NCBI GenBank assembly: GCA_029866325.1
Contig: JARWZO010000028.1
Span: 1-64,000 of the forward strand
Direction of reading: 5' to 3'
Length of the DNA: 64,000 nt
DNA from: Fluviicola sp.
Lineage (GTDB): Bacteria > Bacteroidota > Bacteroidia > Flavobacteriales_D > Crocinitomicaceae
Shown: positions 34,167 through 41,189 of the stretch, piece after piece
Position numbering within the stretch: position 1 is the stretch's first letter
Layout of the letters: each line of letters begins with the position of its first letter
Program-made: the position numbers and the translations under genes
Notes under the pieces: generated by a model
Told to the model about the DNA's origin: nothing
Seen by the model: only the letters and a program-made list of their open reading frames with translations
Database searches by the model: none

Positions 34167-36092
34167 TTGCTAAACAATAGTAACCATTCCACCAAAGCCA
34201 ATGAAGAAATAAAACCCACTATAAACTTTCGAATTTTGAAACTCACTGATATTATTAACTACCCATTTCCGGATAATGAAGGATATCGATTAGTCGATAT
34301 TCAAAAAATCATTAAAAAGGATAAGGTGTATAAACTACTATTATCCTTTCAAAAAGTTGAAAATGCACGGAATCGAATTAATGAGAAAGATCTTACGTTA
34401 AGAGCATTCCTTCCAGGGGAATCTATCCTCAGAGAAAGTAATATTGCTTATGCAAGACTTTTTGTAATAGGAAGCATTTGGTGGAATAAGGAAAAACCAC
34501 AAGTCGTTCTACCTGAATATCTATTTCGATATTCCTTCAGTTCCAAGATCATTGACTTTAGCAAACTGACATCATGTAAGACTTCCGAATTCTTAGAAAT
34601 CCATTCGATGGCGGCACAGTATTACAAAGATGGAAATCTTCAAACCAGATACCCTCAAATACTATGCTTTGAACTTAATGAGATGGTATTCCATCATCAG
34701 AAAAACGAAGGTGTTTTCCCTCTTCTCCAAGAAATGCCTAATTGGTCAAATCCGGCAAAAACTCAATTTATTGCCTTTCATCCTTATGAGATATTCAGGT
34801 ACTTTTTTACTGCCTCAAGTATTTCAGATTTAAATGATCGATTATGTAACCAACAATACATCTCGTACAAACAAAATGAACTATACGAGGCAGAAAAATC
34901 AAAACTTGAAAATGGAAAACATTACATCCATTTGATGAGAAATTACGATTTGCAAGATGCTCATTTACTAGGCAACATTGCATACTACTCATTATTTAGG
35001 AATACTGTTCGAAAAATACAGAATTACCTCAATAGCGGTGGCTATTTTGGATTTCACTCCATTGATAGGTTACCTGTTACAGGTTTTCAATCCATGGTTG
35101 TAACTGCCGTCAAAGTCAAAAGAAAATCTGACGGAGCTGATGGTTTACTAGTACTACAAATCCAATCCTGTAAAAACTACATCAACCATTCTTATTCCCC
35201 CGTGATTCCTGTTTCAGAACACGAAAATGGTAGTAAGCCAGGAACTGGTACTAGAGGCGGTGGTGGAACTAAAGGAAAACCGGAGGGGAATGAACCTAAG
35301 GTTAACCAAGATGTGACTACTACAATGGGCTTTGATACTGTAGATTTAGAACTTCTTGGTTTAGCAAAACTTTTCGATCCTAATCAGGATGTTATTCTAG
35401 ATGAAACGTTATACAAACGTGTTAATAGAGACGGGAGTATTTTTCTCTTTCCAACAGGTTCTGGTGATGACACAGTTTATCCTCCCGGATCTAATCCAGA
35501 TGGTAATGGACCAAGACCAAAAAATAAAATCGAAGTTGAGCGAACTAATTATTTTGAGTTTTTCCCTGAAATAGTGCGCATAGTTTGCGATAAAATAAAA
35601 GAGCATCACTTAGCGGTAGATTTATCCTATATAAGTGATGATTTGTTGAGTTATTATGAATCAACAATAATAGATGCTACAAAAATTAAAACAATCACAT
35701 TATTAGAAGGCGAACCGAAATGGGAATTATATCTGGCAGAAATAAAAGTATCAGGGCCAGATTCCAATACACGTTATTATTATCTATTTGAGAAATATTC
35801 AGAAACTCACACCTCTTCAAGGACTTGGCTTTATTCTCCATCAAACTTTAGATCATTAGGTGACGAAGAATTAATTGAAACAATTAAACAGTATCTTTTC
35901 CAACAAAAGAACAGCTCACCACAACGTCTAGAACCTGATAATAAATTCAACCACTTACAAAGCGAGAAAGTTGAATTAAAAGATGGTATCGAAACGTATA
36001 CTTCAGTAAAAAGGGATAAAGCCCTCAATAAACATATTGAAAAAATAGCCAATCGAATTCTTAAAGTGTATGGTTTCCGTTTACCTGGATAA
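34167..36092 (+). CDS. Possible TnsE-like target-selection protein of the Tn7-like element
   Basis: The 641-residue protein has an N-terminal half rich in Phe and Tyr (HPYEIFRYFFTASS), a Gly-rich linker (TGTRGGGGTKGKPEGNEP) and a C-terminal domain starting NYFEFFPEIVRIVCDKI and ending KHIEKIANRIL. The layout (N domain, long linker, C domain beginning NY-xx-F, terminal amphipathic helix) recalls Tn7 TnsE, which sends transposition to conjugal plasmids through the sliding clamp. The likeness is by eye and weak. The start must be TTG 34167: an in-frame TGA at 34152 blocks extension and no other start codon lies between. It shares an operon with the XRE gene and overlaps the 3' end of convergent tniQ by 32 bp. 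Confidence 0.45.
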   Translation: MLNNSNHSTKANEEIKPTINFRILKLTDIINYPFPDNEGYRLVDIQKIIKKDKVYKLLLSFQKVENARNRINEKDLTLRAFLPGESILRESNIAYARLFVIGSIWWNKEKPQVVLPEYLFRYSFSSKIIDFSKLTSCKTSEFLEIHSMAAQYYKDGNLQTRYPQILCFELNEMVFHHQKNEGVFPLLQEMPNWSNPAKTQFIAFHPYEIFRYFFTASSISDLNDRLCNQQYISYKQNELYEAEKSKLENGKHYIHLMRNYDLQDAHLLGNIAYYSLFRNTVRKIQNYLNSGGYFGFHSIDRLPVTGFQSMVVTAVKVKRKSDGADGLLVLQIQSCKNYINHSYSPVIPVSEHENGSKPGTGTRGGGGTKGKPEGNEPKVNQDVTTTMGFDTVDLELLGLAKLFDPNQDVILDETLYKRVNRDGSIFLFPTGSGDDTVYPPGSNPDGNGPRPKNKIEVERTNYFEFFPEIVRIVCDKIKEHHLAVDLSYISDDLLSYYESTIIDATKIKTITLLEGEPKWELYLAEIKVSGPDSNTRYYYLFEKYSETHTSSRTWLYSPSNFRSLGDEELIETIKQYLFQQKNSSPQRLEPDNKFNHLQSEKVELKDGIETYTSVKRDKALNKHIEKIANRILKVYGFRLPG

Positions 36093-36759
36093 TTCCAAAT
36101 TGCAAAAATGTTAAGTACCTAATATTTGTAGGATCTTCATTATATGAACGGTCAATTTTAACTAGTTGATCAACTTCTTGAAGGTTCATCTTTATTGATT
36201 TCGATTTTCTCAGATCAAACGCACAGTACCAACAATGAAAGATTGGATTGATACCGCTTTCAACTGTAAATCGAAGATCTGCTTTTAATGGAGAAGACGT
36301 TCGTCCACATTTTGAGCAACAATCAATCAGGTAACAGCCACATTCAATACAACCAACGAAAAGGTTTAGCTTCCATTTTAATTGGTAATACCCTTTTTCC
36401 TTCAAACATTTTGGACAGAACTTCGAAAACGAATTAAGACCCGAATGTCCCTTTCGGTTAGGCTCTATTAACCATTTCGACCTACCACGATCCCACTTAA
36501 AATGGGGAACCTTATCCTTTAATACGTTAGGCAAACCTATCTGAATATTCAGATTGTTCTGAATCAACAACAGATTGCCTTCAACATCTATCGAAGATTT
36601 TAATAGACTTTCAAGTCCATAAAAAGCACAAAAACTCTTAGTATTACAATAATGTCGTCTTGATAAACGAATTAACCAAGAAGAAAGACTTTCATCCTGT
36701 CCTGGAATTACCAAATAAGGGAGTCTATCTTTAATAAGCTGTAATGATTGAATTGTCAA
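36061..36759 (-). CDS. tniQ: TniQ/TnsD-family target-site protein
   Basis: The 232-residue protein begins with the TniQ motif region PGQDESLSSWLIRLSRRHY and has zinc-finger cysteines: FCPKCLKEKG, VGCIECGCYLIDCCSKCG and HCWYCAF. TniQ/TnsD proteins choose the target and recruit the TnsC ATPase. At 232 residues it is much shorter than Tn7 TnsD (about 500), nearer the small TniQ of Tn5053-like and CRISPR-linked elements, so it may lack a large attachment-site reader. It overlaps tnsC by 29 bp and is the last gene of the operon. Confidence 0.87.
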   Translation of the reverse strand: MTIQSLQLIKDRLPYLVIPGQDESLSSWLIRLSRRHYCNTKSFCAFYGLESLLKSSIDVEGNLLLIQNNLNIQIGLPNVLKDKVPHFKWDRGRSKWLIEPNRKGHSGLNSFSKFCPKCLKEKGYYQLKWKLNLFVGCIECGCYLIDCCSKCGRTSSPLKADLRFTVESGINPIFHCWYCAFDLRKSKSIKMNLQEVDQLVKIDRSYNEDPTNIRYLTFLQFGIIQVNGNHTL

Positions 36760-37603
36760 ATGGTGATTGATAATTAAGGGCCACTAAAGTCTTTGAAGTG
36801 ATCTTTTCTTCTCCTGATTCAATCGATTCAATTGCTGCCATTTTCAAGATCTTCAAAACCTCTCCCAATATTCCATGACTCATTTGGTATATTTTAAGCG
36901 ACAACCGGTAATCGATCAAATCACTTTGCTTCTCCAAAGGAAGAATCTTTTCAATGGTTGCTAGAAGTCTGAGAAAATCATCATCGTAGTTCCACTTAGG
37001 GATAACTATTTTATCGAATCGGGTATCTAACTGTCTTTCTGCCTTCAATGCAAAACTAGCTTCATTCGTGCCCAAAGCGACTATAGAAACTTGTACCTCA
37101 TTGGAAATGTACTTAATCAGATTAAGGAATTCCCGTTGCTTGGCAGCACTTCCTGAAAGGATATGGTGAATCTCGTCCAAAATGAGGATTTTCACCTTCA
37201 TATCTTTCATTGCATTAATCACCATTTGCTTTAGGTATTCCGCTTTCGTAGTCTTTCTGAAAGGAAGATTCAATTGATCCAAAATACTATAATACAAACT
37301 CTTCTCATGAGGAATATGAGGACATTGGATCATGATAACTGGTCTTACAACAATCTCGATTGGAAGGTTATTTTCTTCGAAGTCAACCGTTTCAAGATAT
37401 GGAGGATGTGCGTTAACAAATCGTCTGGCCAAAGTGGTTTTCCCATTATTTGATTCACCCATTATCAACAAATTCTGCATCCTGTCGGATTTGTGAAAGC
37501 GAAGTAACATTTCCAGCGCCTTGAGTATTTGACCCGCTTTTGGATAATTGATCCACCCGTTTTTCAATACCTGATCTATTCTTTCGTTGTTGTTGACTTT
37601 CAT
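36731..37603 (-). CDS. tnsC: TnsC/TniB-type AAA+ ATPase
   Basis: The 290-residue protein has Walker A GESNNGKTT (49-57), Walker B LILDEIHH (140-147) and a sensor region with VSIVALGTNEA, placing it in the TnsC/TniB group. In Tn7-like systems this ATPase forms filaments on target DNA and links the target-site protein to the transposase. The protein is shorter than Tn7 TnsC (555 residues) and close to TniB size. It starts in an ATGA overlap with tnsB and overlaps tniQ, showing tight coexpression. Confidence 0.9.
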   Translation of the reverse strand: MKVNNNERIDQVLKNGWINYPKAGQILKALEMLLRFHKSDRMQNLLIMGESNNGKTTLARRFVNAHPPYLETVDFEENNLPIEIVVRPVIMIQCPHIPHEKSLYYSILDQLNLPFRKTTKAEYLKQMVINAMKDMKVKILILDEIHHILSGSAAKQREFLNLIKYISNEVQVSIVALGTNEASFALKAERQLDTRFDKIVIPKWNYDDDFLRLLATIEKILPLEKQSDLIDYRLSLKIYQMSHGILGEVLKILKMAAIESIESGEEKITSKTLVALNYQSPFDNSIITAY

Positions 37604-39498
37604 AATTCTTCATCAAAATCAAATGGTTCAATCATTTTCTTCTTTACAGGTTCCAACTGCAACAGTTCGGAATCAGTAGAAACCTCGGGTTGTGTTTTTT
37701 TCAAGGAATCATTGAATTCAGCGACCTTTCGTTTCCGTTCTACTCGCTTTGCTTCTTTTTTCGATGCCTTTGAATTTTCTTCAATTTCTCGTAAACGGTT
37801 ATGGGCATCAAAAATGATGTCTTCCGTAATCTTTGAGTGAGGATAAAATTCCTGTACTCTTTTCAGCGCAGCTCTATGTTCCCAAATACTCATTGGTGGT
37901 CTTCGCATATCGGCATACGGAACCTCTGCATAACGAGCCTCTTTTTCATCCAAAAAATAGATCTTACTTATATCTCTCGGATCACGCTTAAATATAAAGT
38001 TGGTTCCACCTCGATTCTTTGCAAACTGCTCTGATCCAACTGCAGCTCTTTCGTACAAATAAGTCTTGAAGATGTCTGAAAAATAACGAATATGGTCTAT
38101 TACTACTCCAGTTCTTTGGATCGTTCGCTCAATCATTGGAAGAAAATCCAATTTCACTTTATCCGGATGAAATTGCATTAACGGAATTCCGATTCCTTCT
38201 TTTCGATCTGAACCAAATATTCCTTCGTTGTATTTGTTCAAAGGAGACATCTTGATTCCAGAATGTTTCTCATTGTGGTAAACATCTGCAATCTGTATAT
38301 GTAACCACTTCTCCAATTCACCTAATGTCATCGTGGCTTTTGCTTCCGAATCATAATTGTGACGGTATTTTATTAATTCAAATGTTGTTCCTGGTAGCGA
38401 ATGAATCTTTCGAGCGAGTGTTCCTAATAATCGTTCGACATGAGCTCCATACCTAGATTTAGCTTTTGGTCTCCAATTAATAGTAAAACCATACTCTTCT
38501 CCGGCACGCTTCAACATTTTACCTCTAAACTCTTTTGCATTATCCATGTGAAGATTACGCATAATACCCCAAAGTGGCCAACTAGATTTCAGCTGGTACT
38601 TTGCACAAATGTCTTCTTTTGGAAGAATTGCATTCGACAGACAAATACCCGTACCTAATACTCCCGGAGGATCCAATGAAATGTACAATCCTGCTACCAT
38701 TCTACTGTAAACATCAATCGCGAGTGTTATAAAGGGGCGACAAATTGGCATTCGATCTTCTTCGGAAACGACGAAGATATCCAAAAGCGTATGATCAATT
38801 TGAACTACATCCAGCGGATTCTTTGCGTCTGTATATTCGCCTGGAGTGGGTGCAATTGTTTGACTTACTTCGAGATGCCCCAGTCTACTTGTAAGCACTT
38901 TTTTCTTATCAATGAGTTTAATCCGATTATAGATTGTATTCGTATGCGGTGCTTCTAAGCCTGCATTTTTACAACAACGAATAACTTCAATAGCTGTATT
39001 TTTCTTAGACCTTTTTTGTGCATTCAAATAATGAGTTTGTATTGTGCTATCCATTAAAAGAACCACTTCTTCAGATAAACGACTCTTATCTTTTCCTCCA
39101 TCTCTTTTAGTAGGAACCAATGATGATAACAATCCTGTGTTGTTATACGCTGACAGCCATCGATAAATCGTGACATAACCAACATGGTGTTCCTCTGAAA
39201 GATTTCGAACCAAAACCGTTTTATTGATTTCAAGTTTCATTCCACGTTCGACTTCAATCAATGGTTTTATAATACTGTATCGGCGGTTGGCTTCTATCCA
39301 ATCTTCATCGCTAATAGAGTCTATGTATTGCTCATTGACAATTGGTTTGTCATCAAAATCAAGTTCTGAAATTTCTCTCACATGTAATTCTCCGGTAGCA
39401 TCCTCCTGAACAATTACCTTCTTGAAATCAATAAATTTTTGAATCGTTGCGCGCTTTCCTTCAAAAGAACACGATGATCCTGGAACAATATTTTTCAT
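37600..39498 (-). CDS. tnsB: TnsB-type DDE transposase
   Basis: The 632-residue transposase has an N-terminal DNA-binding region with an HTH (HVGYVTIYRWLSAYNNTG, about 105-122), then an RNase-H-like core with D235 (VVQIDHTLLDIF), D319 (LHMDNAKEF) and E355 (GAHVERLLGT); D319 and E355 are 36 apart, the DD(35)E spacing. A Mu-type C-terminal beta-barrel and a Lys/Glu-rich tail follow; the tail would contact TnsC. It joins 3' ends to target DNA and binds sites in both ends. It overlaps tnsA and tnsC by 4 bp each. Confidence 0.93.
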   Translation of the reverse strand: MKNIVPGSSCSFEGKRATIQKFIDFKKVIVQEDATGELHVREISELDFDDKPIVNEQYIDSISDEDWIEANRRYSIIKPLIEVERGMKLEINKTVLVRNLSEEHHVGYVTIYRWLSAYNNTGLLSSLVPTKRDGGKDKSRLSEEVVLLMDSTIQTHYLNAQKRSKKNTAIEVIRCCKNAGLEAPHTNTIYNRIKLIDKKKVLTSRLGHLEVSQTIAPTPGEYTDAKNPLDVVQIDHTLLDIFVVSEEDRMPICRPFITLAIDVYSRMVAGLYISLDPPGVLGTGICLSNAILPKEDICAKYQLKSSWPLWGIMRNLHMDNAKEFRGKMLKRAGEEYGFTINWRPKAKSRYGAHVERLLGTLARKIHSLPGTTFELIKYRHNYDSEAKATMTLGELEKWLHIQIADVYHNEKHSGIKMSPLNKYNEGIFGSDRKEGIGIPLMQFHPDKVKLDFLPMIERTIQRTGVVIDHIRYFSDIFKTYLYERAAVGSEQFAKNRGGTNFIFKRDPRDISKIYFLDEKEARYAEVPYADMRRPPMSIWEHRAALKRVQEFYPHSKITEDIIFDAHNRLREIEENSKASKKEAKRVERKRKVAEFNDSLKKTQPEVSTDSELLQLEPVKKKMIEPFDFDEEL

Positions 39499-40214
39499 TC
39501 ATCAACAAGGTTAAAATTCAACTTTTCCGATAACCAGATTTCGGAGTTCATCGAAATCTTCTCGTTTACAAGGTCGCACCCAATATCATTCATTTTGATT
39601 GCATACCATAAAGCATATAAACATCTGCCTTTTATATTAAACTCGGCATCTTGGACCGTTAACATGAACTCTTTGGGGGAAGTAATCCCTAGATCACTTA
39701 TTGTTCGAATCACTAACTTATAACAAGCTCCATCCAAGTCGTTGTAGTTGTATCTGCTTAAAAAGTTGATGTTCTCCAAAAATGGTGTTCGGATATATTC
39801 ATCCGTGAATATTTTGAACTCCCAACCCTCATTTTCACAATACTCTTTGGCTGCTTTGAAACGGGGTTTGAGTTTTGAGAACTTCTCTCTCAATTCGGAT
39901 TTGAATTTGATCTCACATAACCAAGACTTGATACCACTCTCATCTTTGAATTGAACGAAGAAATCTGGTGTATAAACTCGCGTTTTTCCTTCAAAAAAGT
40001 ATTCGATAGTTAATGGCTGATCTTCAAAAAAAGATACATCCGGATTATGCTCTACTATCAACGCAAAATCTCTTTCCAATGCGGACTCGAACCAAATACC
40101 ATTTTCATTTTTGGTACTTGGAACTATTCCCGAAAGGGAACTACTTTTCATGATCATTCGTCGTTTTCTCACCGGATCAAATTCTTCAATAAATTTAATG
40201 TTTTGCTTTTTCAT
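39495..40214 (-). CDS. tnsA: TnsA-type endonuclease
   Basis: The 239-residue protein has the TnsA nuclease core: SALERDFALIVEHNPDVSFFEDQP, then D84 (YTPDFFV) and E101-x-K103 (LCEIKF). TnsA cuts the 5' ends, so the presence of tnsA implies cut-and-paste movement, in agreement with the clean 5-bp duplication. It is a little shorter than Tn7 TnsA (273). It leads the tnsABC-tniQ operon; ATG 40214 lies 139 bp from the right tip, and a TnsB-like site sits 6-23 bp upstream of the start. Confidence 0.9.
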   Translation of the reverse strand: MKKQNIKFIEEFDPVRKRRMIMKSSSLSGIVPSTKNENGIWFESALERDFALIVEHNPDVSFFEDQPLTIEYFFEGKTRVYTPDFFVQFKDESGIKSWLCEIKFKSELREKFSKLKPRFKAAKEYCENEGWEFKIFTDEYIRTPFLENINFLSRYNYNDLDGACYKLVIRTISDLGITSPKEFMLTVQDAEFNIKGRCLYALWYAIKMNDIGCDLVNEKISMNSEIWLSEKLNFNLVDE

Positions 40215-40219
40215 TTCAC

Positions 40220-40353
40220 AATGCTATTTGGTTTCAATTACTTCTGTTATTTTGCAATTTTGTATCGCCAACTAATAGCATTTGTTTCATCCACTTTCGT
40301 GGAAATTTGGTGGAAAACCTGCGGTTTTGTTTCGAATTCCGATGTATCGGACA
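40220..40353. repeat. Right transposon end with TnsB-like sites
   Basis: Reading inward from 40353, the 11-bp terminal repeat is followed by TTCGAAACAAAACC (40323-40336), TGAAACAAATGCTATTAG (40272-40289) and TTGAAACCAAATAGCATT (40220-40237), all in the same orientation relative to the tip. The middle one matches the left-end site at 19481-19497 closely. The innermost touches the tnsA start region. Confidence 0.8.
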
Positions 40354-40511
40354 TATTAATTTCTAAAAAAATCACTTCAAAAAACCAATTAATACCGTTT
40401 TACCTTTGATAACGCCGGAATAAAATTCCAACGTAACCAAAGCTACGACGGCATTATACCCATTTTTAACTACCAGTAAATTCAAATTGAAAATGGTATA
40501 ACTTTATCCGT
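40354..40511. other. Chromosomal flank and promoter region of the NAD(P)-binding protein gene
   Basis: TATTA (40354-40358) is the right target-site duplication. A -7-like TAACTTTA (40499-40506) lies just before ATG 40512, predicting a very short leader. No gene is seen. Confidence 0.55.
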
Positions 40512-41156
40512 ATGAAAAAAGCGCTAGTAGCAGGTGGTACCGGATTGATTGGAAATACCTTGGTGGAACAACTTATCGCACATCCGGAATACGATGAAAT
40601 ACATTGCCTCGTGCGTAAATCCGGGAATTGGTCGAATGAAAAGGTGAAAGAACACGTTGTTGACTTCGGGCAAATAGCGGATAATTTCCCGAAAGTAGAT
40701 GCAGATTGCGCCTTTTGTTGCTTGGGAACTACTTTAAAAACCGCAGGAAGCAAAGATCGGCAGTATCAGATTGATCACGATTATGTGGTTGATTTTGCAC
40801 AATACTGTTTCACTATGGGAATCAAGCGATTTATTGTGATTTCTTCTATCGGTGCGTCGGTTGAAACGCGCAATTTTTACCTGCGGACAAAAGGCGACAT
40901 GGAACGTGATTGTTTGGCTGTTGGATTTGAGAGTACGATCATCCTTCGACCTTCATTCTTGATGGGAAATCGCAAGGAATTCAGATTAGGCGAGAAATTT
41001 GCGGGTATATTTATGAAAGGCTTGGGCTTTCTTTTTATAGGAAAATGGCGCAAATACAGAGGCATTCACGTGAATCGAATCGCTGAACGGATGATTGCCT
41101 TATCGTTGGCCAAGCAACTTCCGCATACAGAGATCATTGCGTCTGATAAAATATAA
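40512..41156 (+). CDS. NAD(P)-binding short-chain dehydrogenase-like protein
   Basis: The 214-residue Rossmann protein has the dinucleotide motif AGGTGLIGNTLVE (residues 7-19), CCLGTTLKTAGSK and FIVISSIGASVETRNFYLRTKGDME (with the Y-x3-K pair). This matches the HTATIP2/YwnB-type atypical SDRs often called oxidoreductase or NAD-dependent epimerase. The substrate is unknown. It lies immediately right of the transposon and ends 33 bp before the histidine kinase start. Confidence 0.8.
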   Translation: MKKALVAGGTGLIGNTLVEQLIAHPEYDEIHCLVRKSGNWSNEKVKEHVVDFGQIADNFPKVDADCAFCCLGTTLKTAGSKDRQYQIDHDYVVDFAQYCFTMGIKRFIVISSIGASVETRNFYLRTKGDMERDCLAVGFESTIILRPSFLMGNRKEFRLGEKFAGIFMKGLGFLFIGKWRKYRGIHVNRIAERMIALSLAKQLPHTEIIASDKI

Positions 41157-41189
41157 AAACGCGAATCGTTTTTAATGTTAATATTGCCT

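Larger units (their letters stand above)
19440..40353. mobile_element. Complete Tn7-like transposon with defence-type cargo (20,914 bp)
   Basis: The element starts TGTCCGATACA (19440-19450) and ends in the exact inverse TGTATCGGACA (40343-40353). The 5 bp outside both ends are identical (TATTA at 19435-19439 and 40354-40358), the duplication length known for Tn7 and relatives. Degenerate TGAAACAAAT-type repeats lie inside both ends. The transposition genes tnsA, tnsB, tnsC and tniQ read inward from the right end, as in Tn7. Cargo fills the left two thirds and is visibly more AT-rich than the flanks. The element sits between the divergent ssb cluster and an NAD(P)-binding protein gene. No cas genes or CRISPR array occur in it. 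Confidence 0.93.

Noticed and set aside
19440-40353. A CRISPR-associated (type I-F or V-K) transposon
   Set aside because: The short TniQ suggested it, but there is no cas gene and no spaced repeat array in or near the element.
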